Part shown: piece by piece, positions 46,858-58,823 of the stretch
How positions within the stretch are numbered: position 1 is the first letter of the stretch
Layout of the letters: every line of letters begins with the position of its first letter
NCBI GenBank assembly: GCA_021234155.1
Contig: JAJEKV010000014.1
Location: forward strand, 8,203,563 to 8,267,562
Length of the DNA: 64,000 nucleotides
From: Isoetes taiwanensis
Taxonomy: Eukaryota > Streptophyta > Lycopodiopsida > Isoetales > Isoetaceae
Reading direction: 5' to 3'
Position numbers and translations under genes: made by a program
Notes under the pieces: generated by a model
Seen by the model: the letters and a program-made list of their open reading frames with translations, nothing else
Told to the model about the DNA's origin: nothing
Database searches by the model: none

Positions 46858-49428
46858 TCAGATTTTTGGATCAGAAGACTTTTTTAAAAAGGAATCATCA
46901 TCCCAGTTGGCTACAACAAGATCAATAGGGTCAGCATTTTCCTTATCGATATCAGGTTCAGTTGGAGAATGTGAACATTGCCAAAATTTAGAGTTACAAC
47001 AATCATGAATTAATAAGGAATTAGAAATCAAATTATCTGGGTTTTGAGTTTCTTGGACTTGCCTGGGAGTGAGTTGCTCCAAATCCTTAGAACATGCATT
47101 CATTGGTTGGACTAGCAGATTTTGAGCGTTCTGAAGTATGTTTGGATTATCATCAATCTTGCTGGTATGCTCAACATTGGTGCCATATATACTAACTTGT
47201 CCACTATTGATCTCAATTCCCATCTCTGTACAATCTCCTTTGCCATTTTCCTGAGTGCATTCCTGAGAGTCTTTAATGACCAAATTGTTTAGATTCAAAT
47301 CCTGCTGCAATTCTGCTATCTGATCTGCAATGATTGGGGAGATTACACCAAGATTATGCAAATGGTATGTCAGAGGAATAATGTTTGGGGAAAGGTCAAT
47401 GAGGTCAGGCTCATGAAGGCTTGGTAAGGGTGGATCAAGAGATGAAGGGACAAAGGTAATTGGCTCCAGGGTGTCTGCACAAAAATCCTCAGGTAAATCA
47501 GTTAGAATATCAAAACTATTTGAGCAAAAAACCTTAGGAGAAACATCTTTGGAAGAGTTGCGGAATTATCACGGGAATCTGGTGGAGATACATCTTGACA
47601 CAGGAAGGTTGGAGATCTGAGGGGGCAAGCCTAGTTTGGAGCTAGGTTGCTCAAGATCTCTGTTTTGCATAATAGTTTTCCCATCATTTAGAACTGAGCC
47701 AGTGTGCTCATTTACCTTATTCTGCTCTTTATTTTGCTCAGTGCTTTCCACATCTATAATTAATGGAACCTCATTTCCATTGGAGTTTACTTGCTTATTG
47801 CAATTGGGGCCATTGGAGCCTAGTTTTCCACCTTGCCTGCTACTGTCTCTTGAGTATGAACCAGCATTTGAGTGAATAACAATTCCTTTATTGTACTGTT
47901 TATGTGACAAGATCCCAGCAGGGTTGTTTTTGCTTGATTCCAGAATGGAATTCAAGGTGCTATGCAGGTCAGAGGTATTGTAGGTCATTTTGGCTTTCCC
48001 CTTTGCTAAAGCCCTGCCTTGATTTACTGTGGCCTCCTGAATTGGACCTTTTAACTTGAATTTCTCAATTGGGGCATACTCTTTGCTGGTGAAGTCCATA
48101 TTACCTCTGTTTAAAACATTTATTTTAACAGCAGGATGAGCCAATGATGAATATCCAGATAAAGAAGAGAGGTGGCTGTTAGCTTGGGATGGAATTAAGT
48201 GTGTTGCCATTTTTTCTTGAGCCAATTTCTTTTTCTTCGGATCCTTTTTTGTAGCTGCCATTGGTGTTTCCAAGATTGTTTCCACCCATCATCACGCTTA
48301 TTATTGTGCTCAGGGTAAATGCCTTTGTATTCACGAGATTTGGGTATGTTCTTTGAATTTGATCATCCTGGGATTGTTAAACACAATCTTTTCTTTTGAG
48401 ATCGGCGGTCTTCCTTATCCTCATGGCTTGAACATTGAGAGTTGGAGAAGTGCACGGAGTTGCAAAAATGGCGAGAGGTTTGGTAGACCTACCCATCTCA
48501 ATTGCATAGAAGCTTTGGTGCCAAAGAAGTCAATGAAAGGCAAAGAGGTTGGAATTGGCTTGGAGAAGTCAATTTGGACATAACATCGGGAGACTTGAAG
48601 GAGGAAAACTCGCAAAGCAATGTAGGTTCCAATGGAGTTGAAGATTTGAGAGAAACACTCTTCATGCCCGGTAGATTGGGTGAGATCATTCATTTGAACA
48701 TGAGCAATGCATAACTTTTCAAAATCGGGGAGTGAGAGAGTTGGATTCCATTTGAGGAAGTTAAGCTGAAAGGAATCACAAGTAGCACGACCAGTTTTGA
48801 GGAAATAATTGGCAGTTCTAGATGAACCACATTCAATCATGATATAGGGAAAGTTTAACCAGAATATAGAATTGATAATTATTCCCTTATGAAGTTTTAA
48901 AAGCTGGTCCCACATCCTTTCGATTTTCAATCCAACTTTATCAACCCTAACCAAGACAGCAGTATCTTGCAAAGACTGAATTCTAGAAGCAATGACTTTG
49001 GAGTGGAGTTTAATACCTTTGAAAAGTTCAACAGAGGGCGGGACCAAAGCTTTCATTCGATCGCATTGTTGGCAAGTTCTTGATACGAGAGGATCTCTTG
49101 GTGGCCTTTGGGGTCCAGTTCGAATAGGAATACCTCTGGCATCTAGGATCGGGTCTCCATTGTAGCCCGGGTCTTTGGAAAGGTCATCCCAGATAGGAGT
49201 GGATCGATCAAGATGATACATTCCTTTTTGTATCAATTCAGAGTTAGTAAAATCTCCAAATTTTATGAAAGAAGAAGGACGTTCATGGAAATAACTCAAC
49301 TGGGATAGCAGGTCGACACGATCACAGGCAGATAGGCGCATGAAATGGTGCAGGAAAGAAATAGAGCTAATATTTAGGGTTTTTCCAAAGGTATATTTTC
49401 CATTTTTTGAATTTCCAGCCGAAGCCAT
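46858..49428 (-). pseudogene. LINE ORF1
   Basis: Three long open stretches share one frame: 49428-48421 (MASAGNSKNGKYTFGKTLN...), 48285-47569 and 47361-46858. Stops separate them. The first contains a DUF4283-like block (WLNFPYIMIECGSSRTANYF, FLKWNPTLSLPDFEKL). The later parts are low-complexity N/S/Q/K-rich sequence, as in the tails of plant LINE ORF1 proteins. It differs from the ORF1 of the half-LINE at 40 kb, so the two belong to different LINE families. Confidence 0.75.
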
Positions 49429-49429
49429 T

Positions 49430-50820
49430 AAAGATTTGAAAGTGCAGGGGAAAACAACAGGAATAAAAGACGAGAGATAATTGAGAGGAGAGCGGAAGGA
49501 AACAGCTAGAAAATAGGAAGGGAGAATTGAAATGGAGGAAAAGGGAAGCTAACTATGAATAAGAAGGTCGGAATACCAAACAAAGCCATAATTTGCAACA
49601 AGGCGAGGCAACAGGCAAAATACTATTCAGAATAAACCTTCACAATAATCTTTTCTTCTATCCATTCACAGTTGACTCTAAAAATACACATTCTTTGAAG
49701 TATTCTTACTCCCAATGAACTCTTCCAATCAAGAATCGAGCATCTGAACTTCAAATTCTGTGCAGCTCGGAACAAAAGAGTATTCTTTCTGAAAAAGATG
49801 ATCTGGAAACCACTGATCTATAATTAAAGAATTCCACAGATCAGAAGGAGAGCCACTCAAAAAACCACATGTAAATCTTGCACCCTGTTTGACAATTGCA
49901 AAAATCTTAGTATCCATAGAAAGCTAGGAATTAGGAGATTCCGAATTTGCTGACCCTCTACAGGGCCAGCTAGTAAATCCCTTCGAAATCTCTGTCAAAC
50001 TGGGATCAATTCAGTGGGAGAGGTCGAAATTCTGCCAAGAAATGGTTTGTAACCGAAAAGGAGGGAAAAGACAAGGAAAACAAGATTTTAGGCGCACGTC
50101 CATATTTTCTTTAACCTCGCGATTCATGTATATTTGGGAAGTTGCAATCATTTCGTCTGATTACTCCAAAAACAGGCCTTCCTTGTATGGTCGCCGGATT
50201 GGCCACTTCCATCCGGCCATAGCCATGGCGTTCCCGCTTATATTTAGCGTCCCTTAACTAGCAAATGATGGCTTAGATTAGGGCTTATGAATTGGAAAGG
50301 GAATTGCTCCGGCAAGCGCGAGGATGAAGGAATTGGGCACTAAGAATACCTTGAACAGATTGAGAAGAATCTAGAAGCTTTATCTTCGGATTAAAAAAAA
50401 GGTTCTGGGCAGTTTTAATGGAAAAGGGGATCTGGTAGAATAGGATATGGTTTTTGAAACGAATTTGGACCCAAGGAAGAAGGGGTGTGCCCGATCTGTG
50501 GCAGAAAGCGAAGCTCTGTTTATGGAGATCCGACGGATTGAAGCGCTCAAATCTTCGACTGAAGGAGAGGGGGAGAAAATAGCCGAGCAAAGGAAAGAAT
50601 ATAAAGGGCAGGGAAGTGAGAAACGACATGTCATTTTAGATATAAAATGCGCCGCTTTTTCGAGGAGTGTCTATAGCACCTTTTGTCATGCCACATGGCA
50701 CAATCTGAGCCCTCCATGTTTGATGCTTGACATACATACTTATGCTATAATTTTATAATATAAAAAGATGGTTTTGAGCCAGGTCTAAAGTAGGGTCCAG
50801 ATGCAGCATTTTTTGTATAA
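49430..50820. other. Non-coding; possible LINE 5' leader and flank
   Basis: No supportable gene. Short frames near 50285-50760 lie antisense to each other and lack domain character. Confidence 0.35.
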
Positions 50821-50960
50821 GGGAAAATACCCCGCGAGGGTTTTCCGAGGAATAATCTGCGAGGCAGCTTCACTAGCGATGGCGGCGGTGTGCATCCACC
50901 ACCGCTGACGGCGCCGTCGAGCAGATTTTTTCTCAGGAAACCCGAGAGGGGTATTTTCCC
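50821..50960. mobile_element. Small foldback/MITE-like inverted repeat
   Basis: The 140-bp unit begins gggaaaataccccgcgaggg and ends gaggggtattttccc. The ~40-bp arms pair with several mismatches. The centre is GC-rich and itself partly self-complementary (ggcggcggtgtgcatcc with ccaccaccgctg). No clean target duplication is visible. Confidence 0.65.
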
Positions 50961-51926
50961 ATGCATAATGAACGCTGCCTCAGATTACGAACGTAAAAAA
51001 TCCCAGCTCTGTTATGCCATGATGCGGCGATTTGTGGCTCTGCCATAGCCAAAACTATAAAACTGTGATTTGCTTGAATCTGTGATGCCCTAAAGAACTG
51101 AAAATCCAGCGGAAGGCTCACCTCTTTTTCGTGTTCTCTTTCTACTGTAAGCAGCCGTCCTTTGCTTCTTAGTTTCTCAAAAACCCAGTTGAGAAATTAC
51201 CTTCTGACTCTTTCATTCTGGTGGTTAGATAACGAAGCTTAAAGATGCCATTGCCAAGTATTGCAAACACTGCAATATGTAAGGATTTGGAGCTCTATTC
51301 TGAACCGAAAAACAGTGATATGTCGTTTAAATACTTAAAAAAGGAAGCCCTTTTTCAAGCCTATCAAGTTATCTCTTGGTAAGCATAGTTTTCTCAAGGA
51401 TTTTTCACTTGGCGCAGCATAGTTCCGACATTTCTGTAAGAATAGGGGTTCCAGCGTTTCTGTAAGAACAAGGCAAACATATCTGGCGGGGAACTTGGCG
51501 GCGCCTCTCCGCAAAACTCGGAAGATTTTCTACCATATAAAAGACACAAAATTTTACAGTAATCTGAAGGCAGCGTTCATTACTCAGGGCTGAATCAAGC
51601 TTGTTGTATCAGGGCTGATTCTTTTGATCCGTAGTCCATTCACATGGCATGCAGTGCTTTCTACTGGAATGTTTTCAACCATATATAAGAGCTGGTCGAT
51701 ATACCCAACCACATTCAACCTGTGTGAAGCTTCATCCATGTGATCCGCCTGATTAAGCGTTGATCCAAAAATGGATCAACTAGAGTATAAAATGGAGGTC
51801 GACCCAGGGCGGAATCAGTCGGAGTGAATCTGTGCAGCACGGAATCAGTCGCTGAGCTCCACTGATGCAAAAATTGTGCATGTGAACGGGCCATAACAGG
51901 GGCAATAGATGGGTGTGAATCAGGCC
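50961..51926. other. Non-coding stretch
   Basis: No gene or repeat recognised. Confidence 0.35.
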
Positions 51927-52116
51927 CAACAGGGGCGAGCGTCTTAAATATCATCTGTAAACCAGCGTGAAATCTGAAAAACTCCGTGTGTTTTTTCCTT
52001 CGCTTTGGCTTTAACATGACAACACAGAAAGAACTCGCTAAATCCACGAAAACACCCTGTATTTTATTTGGTTCAAACATGGCCATAGATGATATTTAAG
52101 ACGCTCGCAACAGGGG
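51927..52116. mobile_element. Mutator-like MITE with perfect 9-bp target duplication
   Basis: The perfect 21-bp TIRs at 51936-51956 and 52087-52107 (outer part cgagcgtcttaaata) bound a 172-bp element. caacagggg flanks both sides exactly (51927-51935 and 52108-52116). The 9-bp duplication points to the Mutator superfamily. Perfect TIRs and duplication suggest a fairly recent insertion. A 123-codon minus-strand frame across it is incidental. Confidence 0.9.
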
Positions 52117-52257
52117 CAACACAGTGGTACAAATGATGTGGTGGTCCACATGGACACCTCGAAAAGTGTGCAACAAGGACAGGAAACTGAGAAAAAAAAC
52201 AGGAGAGAGCTTTTTAAAGGAATGTAAGGCAGGTCATGGGATGGCAGGGGGCTACAA

Positions 52258-53886
52258 ATGACAGTAAATCTTTTTCAAAAATTGTCAAATCAAGGACAGA
52301 AAGAAATCATTAATCTACTGGGTTTCATTGAAAAAGAAAACTCTGCTGCAGGAAAGACTGTAACATTTGGAGATATTTTGGTACATATCCCACCGAATCC
52401 CATGGAAATGGTGGCCATGAGATGGCAATATGGAATGACGATGATGGAATCGCAGCATGAAACCATTGTGCAACTAATAATCGACAGAGTTAACAAAATG
52501 TAGAAGACGATGCAGAAGAGGATGAATGAAAAGGTCACCTATGAGCTCAAAGGTAAGAAACTAGTCTTGAATCATGCTTATACACAAGATAGAAGGGTGA
52601 AAGCATGGTGTAGTGGATCCCCCAGGGTGCCCCCATGCTCCCCTAAAAATGTGGTGGGAGATATCAAAATTGTGGTGCCATTTTAAATGTTTGTTTGGCA
52701 CCTAGTGTAACTGCCCCGATTCAAATCACTTCTTGAAATGGAAAGGAAAATTTGCTTGCAGTCCAGTTTCCCCATCCACCCCTTCCATTCCTCAAGCACA
52801 TGGCTATGGCGCTTAATCCAATTGTGGATCAATCCTGTGAATGAGAGGCAAATCTGCCTAAATCTTCGGAAGATTTTTTATTAACAACTGCAAGGAATGA
52901 GGACAATTCAAGCAAAAACGTCTCTTGGAAGCTCATGACAGACCTCTTGGGGCTCGAATCCGGCGGCTAGGGTAAAAGGTCAGAGGAGGGAAGTTTTGGG
53001 GTTTTTGGTTTTCCTACGAGGATGTGGATTTTCCTTTTTTTTTAAAAGCCACAATTCCTTTTTTTTTTTAAAAGCCACAATTCCATAATTTCGCTATTCT
53101 ATAATAATAACATATAATAATATGTTCTCTAATGAATAATTTTATCCATTTTATAGGTCTCATGTCATTTGCATCTTTTTTTTTTTATAAAGTTCGTATC
53201 ATACGTACTTTACGTATTAATACGCTAAGTACGGTATTAATAAAACAAGAGCTCAATTTGACCTGTCAACTTATAGGTATAGTACGTATAGTACTGTGAG
53301 GAAGGTACGGATCCTACCGGAGCACAGCGGTGAAAAAGAGAACTCCAGAATAAGAACTAGATCATAAAAGACGCCAAAGGAAAAGAAAAATAGAAGCCAA
53401 AGAAGAATTAGCTAAAATTGCCTCAGCAAAGGGAGGATCCACCAGAACGGCCTCTACTAGGCATCAGATGGTGTTAAAATTATTATCTTCATTTCAGAGC
53501 AGCACTAAAGGCTTAACTGATAGTGACAAGAAAGAGATTTTACGAGATTTCCTGGAAGATGACACAATGAAAAGCGTACTTGGTGAAGAGCTGAAAGATT
53601 TGCAAGCCAAGAGCATTGTGGTCAGCAATCTCAGGGCGACCATTCAACTTGTGAAGAAGTCTAACAACAATGATAGTTTAGCAGCCAAGAGTAGTTGCCT
53701 TGCTATGTAAGAGGAAGCACTACCGAAAATGCTAATCCTGTTACTGCTAGGGGTTTTGGTAAATGGCTGGGTGTTCATCCGAGGAATCTTACCAAAGCAA
53801 AATTGAAGAGGGAAGATATAGATTGCAAAGGGGGAAAATGGGTTCTATACAAAAGAATTAGAAGGAAGGAAGGAAGTATATTTTAA
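52258..53886 (+). pseudogene. Degenerate coding fragments, possibly the N-terminal part of the transposon protein at 54.5-56.3 kb
   Basis: Open pieces at 52258-52503, 53468-53710 and 53695-53886 are in different frames. The last contains ARGFGKWLGVHPRNLTKAKL, which looks helical and DNA-binding-like. They precede the transposon-derived ORF chain on the same strand. Their connection to it is inference, and I do not recognise a family. Confidence 0.3.
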
Positions 53887-53916
53887 CGTCCACGGAGACC
53901 AACTGGCCTATGAGAC
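53882..53916 (-). repeat. Conserved retroposon 3' end with (CTTC)n tail
   Basis: On the minus strand the block ggtctccgtggacgtt is followed by AAAATATA and a CTTC repeat (53862-53881). The same block lies at ~6999-7030 with a TATTC tail. Confidence 0.5.
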
Positions 53917-54355
53917 GGTTTTACAATATAGCGGAAAGTTTCCAAACACAAAACAAAACCACAGAAATCTTGTACAATGTGTCTCTACTACTGGGATGAA
54001 AAAACCCCCCGTGTGGGAGGAAAAACCCTTGTAGTAGGCGTTGAGAGGCTCTATTTGGGTGAAGAACAGATGCATTCCCAACTCTGTCATGGAACTTGTG
54101 CAATAATTTTAGACTGAAAACATTAGGATCTCTCCAAATGCAAAGGATGACAAGTTCAGAAGATTGGAACGAAATATAAGAAAGGATCATGCCACTCACT
54201 ATCTGGAAGAATCACATGTTATTTCATTTCTTCATCTTCACCATATTTTTTTTATTGTGCTATGTGTCGGCACCTGCTAAGGTGGTATGTGGTATGTGGT
54301 TAGTGATTGCTTGTGATATGTGGTATGTGGTGCCTATTAATGCTGTGATATATGC

Positions 54356-54526
54356 TATGTGGTGTCTAGCGTGGTGAATAACGTGTTGTAAAATAAATGA
54401 TATAATGTATGGTATGTGATGCCTAGTGTGGTGAATAATGTGGGGTAAAATAAATGCTATAATATATGCTATGTGGTGCTTAGTGTGGTGAATAACGTGG
54501 TGTAAAATAAATGCTGTAATATATGC
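54356..54526 (+). repeat. 57-bp tandem repeat, three copies
   Basis: Copies at 54356-54412, 54413-54469 and 54470-54526 each begin tatgtg(g/a)tg and contain gtggtgaata and gtaaaataaatg. Divergence is a few bases per copy. Degenerate tatgtggt units extend upstream to ~54285. Confidence 0.88.
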
Positions 54527-54560
54527 TATGTAGGAAATCAAGACGTATCATCCTAGTGTT

Positions 54561-56304
54561 ATGATCCAGCAGAGGATGTTTGAAAAGCTGAAACCATGGT
54601 TTGTTGTAAAATTAAAGGACTTCAATAGTTGCTGCTATATATACCATGTTAGAATGCAGATGCTAATAGATGGCTTCAATAGTATGAGAACTAAGCACCC
54701 AAAAAGCTGCAGCAGCACTTGTCAACTTTGCAGATCAGACATATATGGTGAATGCAGGGCGTTTGAATACAAAATAAGTAGCACAAGAAGTCTGTGGCAG
54801 GGAATTTTATGTGAAAAAACTAGCTTCCAATATTTCCATAAGGAGGAATGCATTCTGGGTGAGTGTGAAGAGTGTGGGATTAAGAAGTTCCCTATCTGTC
54901 CACATAAACAATCCAGTAATAGTGGCATGGTGAAGTGGAATACCTAGACTATGAGAAAACTGAATTCAAAGATGGCAGCAAGAAGAGTAAGCTCGTTCAC
55001 CAACACAATGAAACTGCAAGTCTTCCACTGGTGAGCAAAATGTTGGAGAAACTTCCAAAATTTCCTTTACAGAACTTCAGATATAAGTGGCAGGCAGGCC
55101 AATACAAAGAACTCCTTGATAACTTGCCTGGAGATGCTTACCTATATGTCGTTGACTTTGGAGAGAATTATACTTTTAAGGAGCAGAATGAAGTTTAGTC
55201 CATGTGCTGGGTCAACAATCAGGTTGATGCACGGACAGACACCATTGAGAAGGAAACACACTACTATGTGTCAGATGACAGGGAATATGACACACTTTTT
55301 GTTCAACATTGTTTTATGAAATATTTTGAGTACTTGAAGCAGAAAGGCAATGTCCCCAAACAACACTATGTATTTTCAAATGATGCTGCATCACAATTCA
55401 AAGCATCCAGACCATTTTATTTTGTTGGAAAGTACAGTTGTAATACAGAGGTCAACATGATGTGGAACTTCTTTGGATCAAACCATGGAAAAAGTGAATA
55501 TAATGGGAAGGCAGCATAATTGAAAAGATGGATATGAGGTCTACAGCTTAAATATGAAAACATTAAACTAGATAATGCCCATGATGTGGTGAAAATTGCA
55601 GAGGAACAATTTCAATGTGATACATCTGAGTGGACTGAAAATGGAAGAAAAGTTCAGAGATACTTCTGGGAAATAAAACCTGAGGATATCAACAGGAAGA
55701 AAATTTGGGGTGCAGAGACAATTCCAGAAACCAGACAAATTTATTCAGTCCATGGATTTAGCACAGGAAATCCAACACAGCTACATACCAGAAATCTATC
55801 ATGTTTTTGCAGCAACTGTTTGGATGGAAAATGGGACATGTGTGAGAACAATATGTATGTAGATGAATGGAACCTTGTAGTCGTTGAACCATTCTCCAAT
55901 GTTCATGCAGATGCGGAAGAGACCCAAAAGTCTACCAGGCCACTATACTCAACCTCAACAAATTTGCAGAAGCACTCAGAGAAGGAGACAACTTTGTTGT
56001 TGCTGCACCTAAAGGGAATGAGGAGGAGTCTGTAGTTTGGATGGTGCTATGCACGAAGCCAAAATTTGAAGTTGAAAATAACTTCAAGCAGAATGGAAAG
56101 TGGTTTGTGAGAGGTGAAACTGTTGTGAAGGGCGTTTACTATAGAAAGAGCCCTCGGTCACAGATGATGTATGAATTGTGCACAAATGAGCCAAAGCCAC
56201 TTGTATTCTCTACTCAAATTTGTGATATTCGAGTTTTCATGCAGCAGCAGATCAAGAAAGATGCTCAAACTGTTTACAGACTAGACCAGAGATATCATGT
56301 TTGA
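54561..56304 (+). pseudogene. Transposon-derived protein of unassigned DDE-like family, broken
   Basis: The chain of frames reads: 54561-54947 with a cysteine array (CQLCRSDIYGEC, HKEECILGECEECGIKKFPIC), 54935-55198 (QNFRYKWQAGQ, YVVDFGENYTFKEQNEV), 55202-55519 (YYVSDDREYDTLFVQHCFM, YVFSNDAASQFKASRPFYF, WNFFGSNHGKSEYNGKAA), 55586-56035 and 56041-56304. The middle three share one frame with in-frame stops; shifts lie near 54940 and 55950. The conserved DF.EN, SDD, SND...QFK and FFGS.HGK motifs with a following G/D loop suggest a nuclease/transposase core. I recall similar multicopy proteins in plants and invertebrates but cannot name the superfamily. It is decayed, not a functional gene. Confidence 0.65.
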
Positions 56305-56376
56305 TGAAGAATAGTTTTTTCTAGAGATACAGTATGACATGAGCTGAGTACATCCTAAGAAAATCAATTGCATGCT

Positions 56377-56637
56377 CAATTGGGCAAAAGTATGCTGGTG
56401 GGTATCAAAAAAACGCGGCCCCAGCACTTAGATCAGCACCCTGGATGTACTATTCTATCATAGTATTCCACTTGTTATTAGTTGGAGTTGTTACATATTT
56501 CTATTGATTACCTAATTACCATGTGCTAGTACCAGTAACACCTTAAACAAGCTGCCATATGGGGTGCTATATGAGTGCTGTCAGCATGTGTCCGGACGCC
56601 TGCTTTTGATACCCACCAGCATACTTTTGCCCAATTG
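56377..56637. mobile_element. MITE-like element with perfect 34-bp inverted repeats
   Basis: 56377-56410 and 56604-56637 are perfect inverted copies over 34 bp (outer part caattgggcaaaagtatgc), separated by 193 bp of non-coding sequence. It sits 70 bp downstream of the transposon-derived ORF chain. No convincing target duplication was found, so the true ends may lie a few bases inside or outside. Confidence 0.75.
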
Positions 56638-57897
56638 TATTTTGATTCTGAATTAGTCTTCTTTTCACTCCCTTGCCAAGATCCTGAGCCCTCTTTCTCT
56701 CTGATCAGACTTCCAAGATTGTTCAGATATGTGTATTCCATCCATGGATGAAGGACTTTTTCAGGTAAGGGTATTTACTACCTCTTAGGGTACCTTCAGA
56801 CCATGGGATAAAGTTAAACTAAATTTTAAGTTAACCAATTGTTCATTATGATAAATTAAGGTTATTATTGTCGAGCTTTCACACCACCTGTTATGTCAAT
56901 TACTAACATTACAAATTCTGTTAAAAAGAGTTTCACATGGGATTTATTATGTTATCTACTAATAAAATTAAGTTTACCCAATTCGTTTGGTATTGGAAGA
57001 GGGTATTCTCGCAATGGTGGAAACTATGATTCTGGTATTGTATTGTATTGAGAATGGTATGTTTGTGCATGTTTGAGCTGCTTTTTTGTTGTGAGGGGCA
57101 AGTCTCTATTTCAGTGGTGTGTTTGTGTCATGTTTTTTTAATTGAACTCAATGGTGTAAGAAAAGAAATTTGGAGCCTGTTTTGGGAAGCTCCCGTGTGT
57201 CCATATGCCAAGAAAAAGCCCGATTTTTCAGGAATCTTCCTTTTTTTGGGAGAGGCGGCAACGACACCCAGTAAGGCAGGGTTGGAGGCAGTGCTTTCGG
57301 CATAGGCAATAGCAGATGAGGCCCACAGAGGCCCCATCGTTAGCTTTGCTGTCTAGGCGAAATGAAAGGCAGTCTTTGTTAAAATTTGCTGCTGAAATGG
57401 ATGCTGCCATAGCCGCTTCTTGCATGTAGCCTAATCCTCTGTTTTTTGCTTCGGCCATTTGTAGGGTTTTTGTCCCCCACATCCGATTGCTATGAACTGG
57501 ATTGATTCCGGCCTAGGATTATCTGCATTAACAGCACATGATTGATTATGGCAGGAGGATTCATTTAGGGAGTTCAAGAACTTGGAGTCAGTGCAGGATT
57601 GATTCCGGCAGCAACGCATGATCCATTCGACAGGCTGGTTTAGCACAAGATACGTGGTCCAGTCCAGTGCAGCATTGATGCCTACCATTGGTCCCCACAA
57701 GGAAAAAAATTATACAATGTGCGCATAGACCATTGAGCATTTTTGCACCATTGGAAGTGGCGCAGCAATTTCCGGTGGAAAACTCCCTGGTAGTTGATCT
57801 GGCACAAATTGCAGAATATACCCTAGATCAATGGCCAGGAACAAAAGATGATAATAAACCCATAATAGAATTTGTTAAAAACACTTTCGCACAGAGT
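56638..57897. other. Non-coding stretch
   Basis: No supportable gene. A plus-strand frame near 57688-57936 overlaps the LINE tail. Confidence 0.35.
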
Positions 57898-57928
57898 TAT
57901 AATAATAATAATAATAATAATATTGATC
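57898..57928 (-). repeat. (ATT)n tail, probable 3' end of the right-hand LINE
   Basis: aataataat repeats on the plus strand are (ATT)n on the minus strand. They lie immediately beyond the LTR element's left target duplication. Removing that nested element places them at the 3' end of the minus-strand LINE of 60.7-64 kb. Some LINE clades end in short tandem repeats rather than poly(A). Confidence 0.6.
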
Positions 57929-57933
57929 ATGCC

Positions 57934-58646
57934 TGATACGATTCATTGTTTATGGGAAGCTAAACAACTGAATAACAGCATCTTATTTGAAGAACAAAAT
58001 CCAGGAACATCATATATATCACAGACAAATACATTGATGAGCGCGTTTAACCACCCAACCGGGTCCACAAGGTTATGGCAGTGCAAATGGCTTGGCAAAC
58101 AATATCTGGCTACTCCGCGTAGACCATGAGCAAACAATATCTAGCTACTCCGCGTAGACCATTGGGCAAAGACAATATCTGGCTTATTGGCCCTCCAGGC
58201 TAGTCTAGCTACTCCACGTAGCCACACATCATAAAAGCAAGCAGATCTGTGAAGTCGCTATGGCAGTAATTTGTGACCCCCTGTCACCTTTTCGGCCATT
58301 ACTCCCTCATACGGATGAACTAGGGTATGTGCCACCCCAATTCGGAAACTAGACTCCGAGCCGGTTCCAACAAGGTAAAGATTGCTGCAATCCGACCTCT
58401 GGTTGCCGAGATATGTCCAACTAAAATTGAGGTTCTATTTATAGATCTCTCTGCGACTTTAGCCTTTTTTAGCATGCAGTTGCCTTTTTCTTGATCATTG
58501 ATCCCCTTGATATCTCTCCAACCAATGGTTCTCGACCCCATCCTAGATATCACAACCTTGCCATAGTTCCACAACTTTGCCATATTTTGCCATGCCCCAT
58601 AACCCTGGCGCCGTGGACCACTCCCCCGTGCTATGACTCCGTATCA
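57934..58646 (-). repeat. 3' LTR of the non-autonomous element
   Basis: Pairs with 60005-60721. It contains two near-identical tandem segments with tctggctactccgcgtagacca around 58100-58180. Confidence 0.92.
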
Positions 58647-58823
58647 GTCCATCCCTTCTCAAAAAGAGATCATCCGCGATCGTCCGAGTACGTTCCAGTT
58701 TGGTCCATCCTTTCTCAAGGTGATTGTCCCATGTTCAACGTACACCTGGGAGTTCCTAGACCCTGCGAACTCAAGAATGGTTATATAAGTTATTGCACTT
58801 CCACATTACCTTATACCCATTGA

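Larger units (their letters stand above)
42411..49428 (-). mobile_element. L1-type plant LINE, full-length order but dead
   Basis: Read right to left: ORF1 from ATG 49428, ORF2 endonuclease from ATG 46697, RT, a zinc-binding C-terminal region, and a 3' poly(A) represented by the T tracts at 42411-42440. It has several nonsense codons and at least five frame changes, plus an internal deletion that removes the RT active site. The 5' boundary is uncertain and may lie upstream of 49428. No target duplication was identified. Confidence 0.88.

Noticed and set aside
51715-52086. 123-codon minus-strand frame
   Set aside because: It runs through a MITE and its boundary, so it is a chance frame.
54260-54541. 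93-codon minus-strand frame with repeated ITAFILHHVIHH units
   Set aside because: It is the translation of the 57-bp tandem repeat.
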